DNA from: Haloechinothrix aidingensis
Lineage (GTDB): Bacteria; Actinomycetota; Actinomycetes; Mycobacteriales; Pseudonocardiaceae
Assembly (NCBI RefSeq): GCF_013450155.1
Contig: NZ_JACCKD010000008.1
Coordinates: 124,001 to 188,000 of the forward strand
DNA length: 64,000 nucleotides
Direction: 5' to 3'
Shown here one piece after another: positions 54,609 to 63,472 of this stretch. A program made the translations under genes and the position numbers. Each line of letters opens with the position of its first letter. The first letter of the stretch is position 1. The notes under the pieces are model-generated. The model saw only the letters and a program-made list of their open reading frames with translations, was not told the DNA's origin and made no database searches.

Positions 54609-54681
54609 AGCCGGCAAGGGGATTCGAACCCCTGACCTACGGTTTACAAGACCGTTGCTCTGCCTACTGAGCTATGCCGGC
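54609..54681 (-). tRNA. trnT: tRNA-Thr (anticodon TGT)
   Basis: A complete 73-base cloverleaf. Acceptor stem GCCGGCA/TGCCGGC, D-arm GCTCAGTAGGCAGAGC, anticodon stem ACGGT/ACCGT around CTTGTAA, T-arm CAGGGG-TTCGAAT-CCCCT, discriminator T followed by CC without an encoded full CCA. Its 3' half from the anticodon loop on is repeated at 42403, 45001 and 46242, making it the integration target of the island. Confidence 0.97.
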
Positions 54682-55069
54682 GGAAGCCCTTGACGAGCTC
54701 GCCAACCATGGTAAGCCGCCCCACCCGCACCACGATGGACACCCTCCACAACCCGCAAGCGAGCTAGTGACGGAAAACACAGCGCCAACTCGCAACGACG
54801 AGTGGCGATAGGCCGATGAACTGCGGGAACGTCGGTAGTGGCGGCATCGTTCGGGTCGTTCGTGTTCATCACGTCGTGGGCGTCTCTCTTTCATCGTGAA
54901 CAAGCCGTCCGGGTCCGTACTCCCCCGGTCCAGGCACGTCGTGCCTCGGCGGGACGCATGCGGTCCGGCTGATGAACAACCGATCTGCGGCTGCGCCGAA
55001 GCCGACAGTGGCCAAGAATCGAGGATGGACCGCACAGGTTCAGACGACACGCCCGTGAGGAGGTGACTT
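54682..55069. other. Intergenic stretch between tRNA-Thr and the ThrE-type exporter gene
   Basis: About 390 bases. No gene is supported. It contains the tRNA promoter (read leftward) and the exporter promoter, neither identifiable with confidence. Confidence 0.45.
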
Positions 55070-56584
55070 GTGAAGATCAACCAGCGCGGTAAGACCCAGA
55101 AGTACCGCAAGCGGGCGTGGCACATCCTCGAACCGCCGACCGACAACCCGGCCGGTGACCAGACGAGCAGGGGGCGGCCCCAGCCGCGCCGCGCGTGGAG
55201 CATCCTGGAGGCCCCTGCAGGCGAGCAGCCGAGCTCCGCCTCCGAGTCCGCGATGGGGCCCGCGCTACCCAGCGACCACACCGTGCACTTCGTGCTCGAC
55301 CTGGCCCTGCGCATCGGGGAGATCCAGATGTCGACCGGCGCGGGTGCCTCCGACGTCACAGCCACCATCCTCGCGGTCACGAACTCGCTCGGCCTGCCGC
55401 ACTGTGAGGTCGACGTCGTCTACACCTCGATCAGCGTGACGTGCCACCGGGGTACGGAGACGTCGCCGGTCACCGCGCTGCGCGTGGTGCGGTTCCGCAG
55501 CCTCGACTACAGCAGGCTCACCGCGGTCGAGCAGCTGATCACGCGGATCACGCGCGGGCAGATCAGTGCCGAGGAGGCCTACACCGAGCTGCGCCGGATC
55601 GCGAGCGCACCCCATCCGTACCCCCGCTGGATCGCCACGCTCGCCCTCGGTGGCATGGCCGCCAGCGTCGCGGTGCTGATCGGTGCCGGAGTGGTCACGG
55701 CCCTGCTGGCGTTTCTCACCAGCGCCATCATCGACCGGGTCGGCAGGCTCCTCAACCGGTTCGCCCTGCCGATCTTCTTCCAGCAGGTCACCGGTGGGTT
55801 CGTCGCCACCCTGATCGCCATGGCCGCCGTCGGGACCAACGTGGCGTGGTTCGGGCAGCCCTCGCTCGTCGCCGCGGCGGCGCTGACCGTGTTGCTGTCC
55901 GGGCTGTCCACCGTATCGACCGTGCAGGACGCGATCACCGGCTACAACGTCACCGCGGCGGGCAGGGCCACGGAGGTCGCGCTGATGAGTGCGGGCCTGA
56001 TCACCGGTGTGGTCATCGGCCTGAACGTGGCGGTGCTGTTCGGGTTTCCCACCACGGGGCTGCCGGAGGTCATCATCCCGCCGCCCGAGGCACTGCCGTT
56101 GCTGGTGTTGGCCGGGGCGAGCACGGCTGGCTTCTTCGCGCTGGCCAGCTACTCGAAGATGCGCCCCATGCTGGTGGCGGCCGCTGCCGGGGCCGTAGGG
56201 GCCGGCGTGTTCAACCTCATGCGGCTGTTCGGGACCAACCAGATCACGGCCACCGTGCTCGCCGCGACCGTGCTCGGTTTCTGTGGCGGCCTGATGGCGC
56301 GCAGACTCAAGGTGGCGCCGCTGGTCGTCGCGGTCTCCGGTATCACGCCGCTGCTGCCGGGCCTGCTGACGTTCCGGGGCCTGTACGACGCGGCCGTCGG
56401 CGAGGACGGCAACATCGCCACCCTGGCACGCGCGATCGCCGTCGGGCTGGCGCTTGCCGCAGGCGTGGTTCTCGGTGAGTACCTCGCACAGCCGCTCCGT
56501 ACCCAGCTCGGCAGGCTGGAACGCAAGCTGGCCGGACCGCGCCTTGCCGGCCCGTTACGTCCCGCCAAGCGCAGGATCGAGTGA
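55070..56584 (+). CDS. ThrE-family threonine/serine exporter
   Basis: A 504-residue membrane protein. A polar N-terminus of about 85 residues leads into the DUF1212 half (LRIGEIQMSTGAGASDVTATI...EVDVVYTSISVTCHRG) and five helices. A second five-helix ThrE_2 half follows from about residue 335. This is the single-chain organisation of Corynebacterium ThrE, which exports threonine and serine with the proton gradient. GAGGAGGTGA lies just upstream of the GTG start. Confidence 0.88.
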   Translation: MKINQRGKTQKYRKRAWHILEPPTDNPAGDQTSRGRPQPRRAWSILEAPAGEQPSSASESAMGPALPSDHTVHFVLDLALRIGEIQMSTGAGASDVTATILAVTNSLGLPHCEVDVVYTSISVTCHRGTETSPVTALRVVRFRSLDYSRLTAVEQLITRITRGQISAEEAYTELRRIASAPHPYPRWIATLALGGMAASVAVLIGAGVVTALLAFLTSAIIDRVGRLLNRFALPIFFQQVTGGFVATLIAMAAVGTNVAWFGQPSLVAAAALTVLLSGLSTVSTVQDAITGYNVTAAGRATEVALMSAGLITGVVIGLNVAVLFGFPTTGLPEVIIPPPEALPLLVLAGASTAGFFALASYSKMRPMLVAAAAGAVGAGVFNLMRLFGTNQITATVLAATVLGFCGGLMARRLKVAPLVVAVSGITPLLPGLLTFRGLYDAAVGEDGNIATLARAIAVGLALAAGVVLGEYLAQPLRTQLGRLERKLAGPRLAGPLRPAKRRIE

Positions 56585-56670
56585 CCCGACCTCCGGTCGG
56601 ACGACCGACCTCGGCTTCCACTGCCACTACTGTGGGAACTACCTGAAACAACAGAAGAGAGGAGGTCTCC

Positions 56671-58092
56671 GTGAACGGCCCGGATTTCGTCGTCGTGGCC
56701 AACCGGCTGCCGGTCGATCTCGTGCGCTCGGCCGATGGCACCCAGAAATGGACACAGAGTCCAGGTGGCCTCGTGTCAGCTCTCGAGCCGTACCTGCGTG
56801 CCAGGCAAGGCGCATGGATCGGCTGGCCCGGTGTGCCGGACGTGGAGGTCGACGCGTTCGAAGAGGACGGGATGCTTTTGCAGCCCGTCCCGCTGACCTC
56901 GGCGGACGTACGCGAGTACTACGAGGGATTCTCCAACGCCACCCTCTGGCCGCTCTATCACGACGTCGTACAACGACCCGTCTTCGACCGCGCCTGGTGG
57001 GACAGCTACGTGCGGGTCAACCAGCGGTTCGCCGACCAGGCGGCCAAGGTGGCGGGCCACGCAGCGACGGTGTGGATCCAGGACTACCAGCTGCAGCTCG
57101 TGCCATCCATGCTCCGCGAGATGCGTCCCGACCTGCGTATCGGCTTCTTCCTGCACATCCCGTTCCCGCCCGTCGAGCTGTTCATGCAGATGCCGTGGCG
57201 TGCCGAGATCGTGCGCGGCCTGCTGGGGGCCGACCTCGTCGGCTTCCACCGGCCGGGTGGCGCGCAGAACTTCCTCTGGCTGGCACGGCAACTGCTCAAC
57301 CTCGACCCGACCAAGGCAGCCGTGGGCGTGCGGTCCCGGCCCGGCTGGGTGCTGGTCGACGATCGCGTGGTGCGGGTCGGTGCGTTCCCCATCTCCATCG
57401 ATTCGGCCGGGCTCGACACGCTGTCCCGCCGCCCCCACGTCGGCAGGCGCGCCACCGAGGTGCGCGAGTCGCTGGGCCACCCCAAGGTCGTCATGCTCGG
57501 TGTCGACAGGCTCGACTACACCAAGGGCATCGACCTGCGGCTGCACGCGCTGCACGAGCTGCTCCAGGAAGGCCGCGTCGCCCCCGAGGACGTCGCGTTC
57601 CTCCAGCTGGCCACACCGAGCAGGGAGCGAGTCGAGCACTACCAGGAGATGCGCGCCGACATCGAGCGCATCGTGAGCCGGATCAACGGTGAGTTCGGCC
57701 GGGTCGGCAGGCCGATCGTGCACTACCTGCACCAGTCGGTGAACCGCCAGGAGCTGGCCGCCTTCTTCCGCGCCGCCGACATCATGGTGGTCACGCCGCT
57801 ACGCGATGGGATGAACCTGGTGTGCAAGGAGTACGTAGCCTGCCGCCACGACCAGCGTGGTTCACTGGTACTGTCCGAGTTCGCCGGCGCCGCGGCCGAG
57901 CTGACCAGCGCGTTCCTCGTCAACCCGCACGACCTGGACGGGGTGAAGGGCGCCCTGCACGCTGCTATTACTCTCGACGAAGCCGAGAGTCGGCGCAGGA
58001 TGCGTGCCCTCCGGCGTCAGGTTCTCACCCACGACGTCGACCGTTGGGCACGCTCGTTCCTGGAAGCGCTCGGGCCCCCAGCACACAGCTGA
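56671..58092 (+). CDS. otsA: Trehalose-6-phosphate synthase
   Basis: A 473-residue GT20 glycosyltransferase that makes trehalose 6-phosphate from a nucleotide-glucose and glucose 6-phosphate. Family landmarks: [10 protein letters not shown], the SPGGLVSAL glycine loop, [27 protein letters not shown] and the C-terminal [18 protein letters not shown] six bases before the GTG sets the start. It lies 22 bases upstream of the trehalose-phosphatase fusion gene and is surely co-transcribed with it. Confidence 0.95.
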   Translation: MNGPDFVVVANRLPVDLVRSADGTQKWTQSPGGLVSALEPYLRARQGAWIGWPGVPDVEVDAFEEDGMLLQPVPLTSADVREYYEGFSNATLWPLYHDVVQRPVFDRAWWDSYVRVNQRFADQAAKVAGHAATVWIQDYQLQLVPSMLREMRPDLRIGFFLHIPFPPVELFMQMPWRAEIVRGLLGADLVGFHRPGGAQNFLWLARQLLNLDPTKAAVGVRSRPGWVLVDDRVVRVGAFPISIDSAGLDTLSRRPHVGRRATEVRESLGHPKVVMLGVDRLDYTKGIDLRLHALHELLQEGRVAPEDVAFLQLATPSRERVEHYQEMRADIERIVSRINGEFGRVGRPIVHYLHQSVNRQELAAFFRAADIMVVTPLRDGMNLVCKEYVACRHDQRGSLVLSEFAGAAAELTSAFLVNPHDLDGVKGALHAAITLDEAESRRRMRALRRQVLTHDVDRWARSFLEALGPPAHS

Positions 58093-58114
58093 CACAAGTC
58101 CCCCTGGAGGCGCG

Positions 58115-60649
58115 TTGACCGCCGAAGCACTGCCCGCCGAGGTGCGGCGAGCCATCGTGAACATCGCGCGGACACCGCGCCTGCTCATCGCGTGCGACTA
58201 CGACGGCACCCTCGCCCCCATCGTGGACAACCCGGAACAGGCCCGGCCGTACCCGGAGTCGGTCGGTGCGCTGCGCTCCCTGGCGAGCCTGCACGAGACC
58301 ACGACAGCGGTGATCTCCGGGCGCGCGCTGCGTGACCTCGCCACCCTGTCCCGGCTGCCGGTGGAGGTACATCTCGTCGGCAGCCACGGCTCGGAGTTCG
58401 ACGTCGGGTTCGTGCACGAGATCGACGCGACGGCGCGCGAGCTGCACGCCAGTGTCGAGCGCGAGCTGCACCGCATCATCCACGACGTCCCCGGGGCGTC
58501 GCTGGAGGTCAAACCCGCCAGCATCGCGGTGCACGTGCGGGGGACCTCCGAGGCCGACGCCGAGCGCGTGGTCGCCGCCGTGCACGAGGGCCCGTGCACG
58601 TGGGACGGGGTGACCACCACCGACGGCAAGGCCGTCGTGGAGCTGTCCGTCGTGCCGACGGACAAGGGGAACGCGCTGGACGTGCTGCGCCACCAGGCAG
58701 GCGCCACGGCCGCCATCTTCCTCGGTGACGACATCACCGACGAGAAGGCCTTCGCCCGGCTGAGCGGCCCGGACCTCGGCATCAAGGTCGGCGGAGAGGA
58801 GTCGATCGCCCCGCACCGCGTCGCCGACCCGTTCGACGTGGCTACCATCCTCGCGTTCCTGCTCGAGGAGCGGCGCAACTGGCTCTACGGCGAGCAGGCT
58901 CCCCCGATCGAGCGCCTCACCATGCTGGCCAACGAACGTTCCGTCGCGCTGCTCACCCCGGACGCCAAGCTGACCTGGATGTGCCATCCCGGGCCGGACG
59001 CACCCGCGATCTTCGCCGACCTGCTCGGCGGGCAGGGTGCCGGGTACTTCTCGGTCAAACCCGAGCGCAACGGGTTACCGCTCGGGCAGCGCTACCTGCC
59101 CAACACGATGACGGTGGAGACCCGGTGGTCCCGCCTGCTGGTGACGGACTACCTGGAGCCAGAAAGCGCCGCGCACCGCACCGACCTGATCCGGTGCATC
59201 TCCGGTGAGGCGGCGGCCTCCGTGGTGTTCGCGCCCCGCCCCGAGTTCGGTGGCGTCCCCGTGCGGATCGAGCAGGAGTCCGACGGCCTGCGGGTGCTCG
59301 GCACCTCCGAACCGTTCGTGCTGCGCTCACCCGGCATCCGCTGGGAGATCACCTCCGACGGCCTGCACGACACGGCCACCGCGCTGGTGCAGCCCACGCC
59401 CGACCGGCCCGTCGTGCTCGAGCTGCGGTGCGGCACCACCGACCTCGGTCCGCACGAGATGGCCGAGCCCGAGCGCAGGCAGCGTACCGGGGCGTACTGG
59501 AGCGACTGGGCGTCGACCCTCAAGCTGCCCGCGCGGGAGCCCGAGCTGGTCACCAGGTCGGCGCTGACGCTGCGCGGCCTGGCGGACACCGAGACGGGCG
59601 GGATCCTCGCCGCGGCGACCACGTCGCTGCCCGAGGAGATCGGTGGCGTGCGCAACTGGGACTACCGGTTCTGCTGGATCCGGGACGGCTCGATGACGGT
59701 CCGCGAGCTCGTCGCGCTCGGCTCCCTCGAGGAAGCCGAAGGGTTCCTCCGCTGGCTGCACGGCGTGCTCGCCACCTTGCCGGGCCCCGAGCGGCTGCAC
59801 CCGCTGTACTCGCTCGCAGGGACCCAGTCCGGCGCGGAGGCCGTGATCGACTCGCTGCCCGGTTACGCAGGCTCGCGGCCCGTGCGGGTCGGCAACCTCG
59901 CCAACCACCAGGTGCAGCTCGACGTGTTCGGGCCCGTCGTGGAGCTCGTGGTCGACCTCGCCGCCGCGCGCGGCGAGCTGCACGACGCGGACTGGCAGCT
60001 CGTGCGCGCGATGGCCGAGGCGGTGACCCGCCGCTGGGACGAGCCCGACCACGGGGTGTGGGAGGAGCGGCACGTGCCGCGGCACCGGGTGTACTCGCGG
60101 GTGATGTGCTGGGTCACGATCGACCGCGCCATCACCCTCGGCAACCGTTACGACAGGGAGATCCCGACCAACTGGCACACGCTGCGCGACGAGATCGCCG
60201 CCGACGTGCTGGAGAACGGCTGGAACCCGGAGGTGCAGGCGTTCACCACAGCCTACGACGGCACCGACCTGGACGCCGCCTCGCTGTTCGTGGGCCTGTC
60301 CGGGCTGATCGACCCGACGGACGAGCGTTTCCAGTCCACGGTCACCGCGATCGAGTCCGAGCTGCGCAGCGGCTCCACCGTGTACCGCTACCGCAGGGAC
60401 GACGGCCTTCCCGGCGAGGAGGGCGGCTTCCACCTGTGCGCGGCATGGATGGTCGAGGCGTACCTGCTCACCGGGCGGCGCACCGAGGCGGAGGAGCTGT
60501 TCGAGCAGATGGTCAACGCGACGGGCCCGACCGGCCTGCTGCCCGAGCAGTACGACCCGCTGGCGGAGCGTTCCCTCGGTAACCACCCGCAGGCGTACTC
60601 GCATCTCGGCCTGATCCGCTGCGCCGCGCAGCTGTCCAGGGACGCGTGA
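58115..60649 (+). CDS. Trehalose-phosphatase fused to a glycoside hydrolase family 15 domain
   Basis: An 844-residue two-domain protein. Residues about 1-245 are an OtsB-type HAD phosphatase (CDYDGTLAPI nucleophile loop; FLGDDITDEKAF Mg site). From about 265 a GH15 (glucoamylase/trehalase-like) module follows: beta-sandwich, then an alpha/alpha barrel with NWDYRFCWIRDGSMT, catalytic acid/base candidate in PDHGVWEERHVPRH, and second glutamate in GLLPEQYDP. Mycobacterial trehalase is also GH15. The enzyme could dephosphorylate trehalose 6-phosphate and hydrolyse the trehalose, or the GH15 part may act on another glucoside. The TTG start is supported by TGGAGG; longer frames overlap otsA. Confidence 0.9.
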   Translation: MTAEALPAEVRRAIVNIARTPRLLIACDYDGTLAPIVDNPEQARPYPESVGALRSLASLHETTTAVISGRALRDLATLSRLPVEVHLVGSHGSEFDVGFVHEIDATARELHASVERELHRIIHDVPGASLEVKPASIAVHVRGTSEADAERVVAAVHEGPCTWDGVTTTDGKAVVELSVVPTDKGNALDVLRHQAGATAAIFLGDDITDEKAFARLSGPDLGIKVGGEESIAPHRVADPFDVATILAFLLEERRNWLYGEQAPPIERLTMLANERSVALLTPDAKLTWMCHPGPDAPAIFADLLGGQGAGYFSVKPERNGLPLGQRYLPNTMTVETRWSRLLVTDYLEPESAAHRTDLIRCISGEAAASVVFAPRPEFGGVPVRIEQESDGLRVLGTSEPFVLRSPGIRWEITSDGLHDTATALVQPTPDRPVVLELRCGTTDLGPHEMAEPERRQRTGAYWSDWASTLKLPAREPELVTRSALTLRGLADTETGGILAAATTSLPEEIGGVRNWDYRFCWIRDGSMTVRELVALGSLEEAEGFLRWLHGVLATLPGPERLHPLYSLAGTQSGAEAVIDSLPGYAGSRPVRVGNLANHQVQLDVFGPVVELVVDLAAARGELHDADWQLVRAMAEAVTRRWDEPDHGVWEERHVPRHRVYSRVMCWVTIDRAITLGNRYDREIPTNWHTLRDEIAADVLENGWNPEVQAFTTAYDGTDLDAASLFVGLSGLIDPTDERFQSTVTAIESELRSGSTVYRYRRDDGLPGEEGGFHLCAAWMVEAYLLTGRRTEAEELFEQMVNATGPTGLLPEQYDPLAERSLGNHPQAYSHLGLIRCAAQLSRDA

Positions 60650-60692
60650 GCGGGGCGGGGACGGCAGGTTCCTGCCGTCCCCGCCCCGCTCA
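60647..60692. terminator. Bidirectional terminator
   Basis: A perfect 22-base inverted repeat (TGAGCGGGGCGGGGACGGCA plus GG and its complement) with only TT between the arms. It overlaps the stop codon of the fusion gene and separates it from the convergent permease gene. Confidence 0.85.
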
Positions 60693-60706
60693 CCGCCGGC
60701 CACCCC

Positions 60707-62233
60707 TCAGGCGCGGGAGTGTTCCAGCTCCTCCGAGCAGCGTTGCGCCGCCTGCCCGGAACCTCCGTCTCCGAACACGAGGTAGTCCAGCTCCTGATCG
60801 GACAGTGCGGAGTTCTCCCTTATCCTGGCGATGTAGAACAGCAGGCCGAGTACGATCCAGATCAGCAGCGAGACAGCGGACTCCGGCCCGAACGCCGCAG
60901 GCGATCCCGGGATGACCAGAAGCGCGAGGAACGTCAGCCCGATCACGGCACCGGCAAGGCTGAGTCCCTGCTTGGCCACGGACCCGGCAGGCTCCCCGGA
61001 CTCGTCGACGCCGCGGAACCGCTTGAAGGCGGCGAGGCAGGTGTAGGTGTAGGCGATGGTCACGCCGACCGCCGACATGTCGACGACCCACAGCAGCGCT
61101 TCCCGCCCGAACCACGGCGCCACCAGGCACAGCGCCGCGGTGAAGGCGAGCCCGACGTAGGGGGTCCGGTAGCGCGGGTGCAGCTGGGCGAAACCCTGCG
61201 GGATCATCCGTGCCCGGCCCATCGCGAACAGCAGCCTGCTCGCGGCGACGGTGAAACCGTTCAGCCCGGTGCAGATTCCCATGGACAGCGACAGTGCGAG
61301 CAGCATGACTCCCGCACCGCCGAACAGGCCCGCGATCGCATCGCCCGTACCCCACCGCGGGTCTCCCGCGGTGAGCTCGGTCCACGGCATCGCGCTCGCG
61401 GTCGCCAGGATCATCACCGAGTAGATCAGCGCGGCCACCACGATCGCGAAGACGATCAGCCGGAACGCCTTCGCCGGGGAGAAGTCGTACTCCTCAGCGG
61501 CCTGTGGAACGTTGTCGAACCCGACGTAGGCCCAGGGGGCGATCGCGACGATAGCCAGCACCGCCGTCCACGGCGGCACATCCAGCGCGAAGGCGGGGCT
61601 CACGTTCGACCACTGCGACTCGGAGTGCAGCAGCACCCCGAGCCCGAGCAGCGCCACGCCCGCGATCATGATCATCACGAAGACGAACTGCAGCCGCCCG
61701 GACAGCGAGGCTCCGCGGATGTTGAGCAGTGCGAAGATCACGATCGCCGCGCTGGCGATGAGGACCTCGCCGAGGTAGACGTCCCATCCCGCGACCTCGA
61801 ACAGGCGTCCCTGTTCGGCGACCTGCGGCAGCACGAACCTGCTCAGCAGCGCCAGCGCCGAGGCGTTCAGCGCGACGATGCACATGTATCCCAGGGTCAA
61901 AAACCACGCGCACAGGAACGCGTGCTTCCTGCCGAACCCGTTGAGCGCGTAGGCGAACTCCCCGCCGCACACCGGGAAGCTCTTGATCAAGAACCCGTAG
62001 CTGACGGCGATGACCAGCATCAACGCGCCACCGATCAGGAACCCGAGGATGGCACCCAACGGGCCGGCGGTCGCCAGCCAGTCGGTCGGCAATACGAAGG
62101 CGCCCCACCCTACGGCCGAGCCGAGGGCGATGGCCCAGACCCACCCGGGTTTGAGTGTCCTCGACAGTTGCGCTCTGTCTCCCCCAGCCTTACCTGCACC
62201 AGCGTCAGCGCTGGATGACGTACGTGGTTCCAT
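60707..62233 (-). CDS. APC-superfamily amino acid/amine permease
   Basis: A 508-residue, 12-helix transporter of the APC superfamily. The first helix carries the unwound-helix motif (ALGSAVGWGAFVLPTDWL), and FPVCGGEFAYALNGFG is the family's helix 3 signature, nearest to ethanolamine/GABA-type permeases. The ATG at 62233 is preferred over a start 15 codons earlier. It lies 48 bases after pta on the same strand, behind the sulfoacetaldehyde acetyltransferase gene. It may import taurine or a related sulphonate-amine; that is inference. Confidence 0.85.
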   Translation of the reverse strand: MEPRTSSSADAGAGKAGGDRAQLSRTLKPGWVWAIALGSAVGWGAFVLPTDWLATAGPLGAILGFLIGGALMLVIAVSYGFLIKSFPVCGGEFAYALNGFGRKHAFLCAWFLTLGYMCIVALNASALALLSRFVLPQVAEQGRLFEVAGWDVYLGEVLIASAAIVIFALLNIRGASLSGRLQFVFVMIMIAGVALLGLGVLLHSESQWSNVSPAFALDVPPWTAVLAIVAIAPWAYVGFDNVPQAAEEYDFSPAKAFRLIVFAIVVAALIYSVMILATASAMPWTELTAGDPRWGTGDAIAGLFGGAGVMLLALSLSMGICTGLNGFTVAASRLLFAMGRARMIPQGFAQLHPRYRTPYVGLAFTAALCLVAPWFGREALLWVVDMSAVGVTIAYTYTCLAAFKRFRGVDESGEPAGSVAKQGLSLAGAVIGLTFLALLVIPGSPAAFGPESAVSLLIWIVLGLLFYIARIRENSALSDQELDYLVFGDGGSGQAAQRCSEELEHSRA

Positions 62234-62281
62234 TGTGTGCCTCGCCTCCGGGGACCGTGCCGATCCCCCGCAGTTCACGGA

Positions 62282-63346
62282 CTATTGTCGTCCCGTTCTC
62301 GCCGTTACGGATAGAGGCGGCTCCGCGCTCCTCATCGCGGGCGCGCTGGATTGCAGTGCGCTGATCGCGGCGACAGTGACGATGTCGGCGCTGCTGCAGC
62401 CGCGAGAGAGATCGTTGACCGGCATCGCCAGACCCTGCAGGATCGGTCCGTAGGCCTGCGCACCGGCGAGTCGTTGGGTGATCTTGTAGCCGATGTTTCC
62501 GGCTGCGAGGTTCGGGAATACGAACACGTTGGCGCGGCCCGCGACCGTGGACGCCCCCGCCTTACTACGCCCGACCGACTCGATGAAGGCCGCGTCGAAC
62601 TGGAGCTCGCCGTCCACGTCCAGGCCCGGCTCGCGCTCGCGTACCCGCTCGGTCGCCGCCCGCACCAGGTCGGCGCCCGCGTGGGAGGCACTGCCCTTCG
62701 TGCTGAACGACAGCATCGCCACAGCGGGCTCCTCCCCGGTCAGCGACCGGAAAGTCGTTCCGGTGGCCACGGCCACCTCGGCCAGCTGCTCGCGGTCGGG
62801 TTCGGGCAGCACGGCGCAGTCGGCGTAGGCCAGGCGCCGCCCGCCGGGAAGCACCATCAGGAAGCTGCTGGTCACGCAGCTCGCCGCGGGCGCGGTACCG
62901 ACCACCCGCAGGGCCGCGCGCAGCACGTCGGCCGTGGGTCGCGCACTACCCGCCACACAGGCGTCCGCCAGCCCGGCGGGCACCGTGGCCACGGTCAGGA
63001 ACAGCGGGTCCGCACGCCACTCCGCGGCGCGCTCCGCCGGGGCGGTGGACAGCCGCTCGTCTAGCACCTCGCCCGCCGCGCAGGCGGCGAGCTCGCACGG
63101 GGACATCGTGACGATGTCCGGCCCCAGCCGCACCCCTGCTGCGGAGGCCGCCGACGTCACCTCTTGCCGGGTACCGATCACCACGGGCGTGATCCCGTGT
63201 GCGGCCAGCTCGGCGGCCGCGGTGACCACCCGCGCGTCGTGGCCATCGGCGAGCGCGACCCGCGGGCGGTGCGCGGCCAGCCGGGCACACCACCCTGCCA
63301 GCAGCTCATCGCCACCGGAACGGCCCGCTACGGCATCGGCTACCAC
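62282..63346 (-). CDS. pta: Phosphate acetyltransferase
   Basis: A 354-residue single-domain Pta. It converts acetyl phosphate plus CoA to acetyl-CoA. Signatures: ASCVTSSFLMVLPGGR, the AVAMLSFSTKGSA loop, LQFDAAFIESVGRSKA, ANVFVFPNLAAGNIGYKITQRLAGA and GPILQGLAMPVNDLSRG. It lacks the N-terminal DRTGG domains of long Pta. Directly downstream of xsc, whose product acetyl phosphate is its substrate, so it completes sulphonate catabolism. Confidence 0.95.
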   Translation of the reverse strand: MVADAVAGRSGGDELLAGWCARLAAHRPRVALADGHDARVVTAAAELAAHGITPVVIGTRQEVTSAASAAGVRLGPDIVTMSPCELAACAAGEVLDERLSTAPAERAAEWRADPLFLTVATVPAGLADACVAGSARPTADVLRAALRVVGTAPAASCVTSSFLMVLPGGRRLAYADCAVLPEPDREQLAEVAVATGTTFRSLTGEEPAVAMLSFSTKGSASHAGADLVRAATERVREREPGLDVDGELQFDAAFIESVGRSKAGASTVAGRANVFVFPNLAAGNIGYKITQRLAGAQAYGPILQGLAMPVNDLSRGCSSADIVTVAAISALQSSAPAMRSAEPPLSVTARTGRQ

Positions 63347-63472
63347 GGCACACCTCCACCAGCTGTTCCTGACTGGTCACTTCGGACCTTCATCCGGTGC
63401 TTCCGGGGCGGGGATCGCGATCCCGTTACCGGTCGCGGCCCCGCCACCGGGACATCGCACGGAACGGACACC

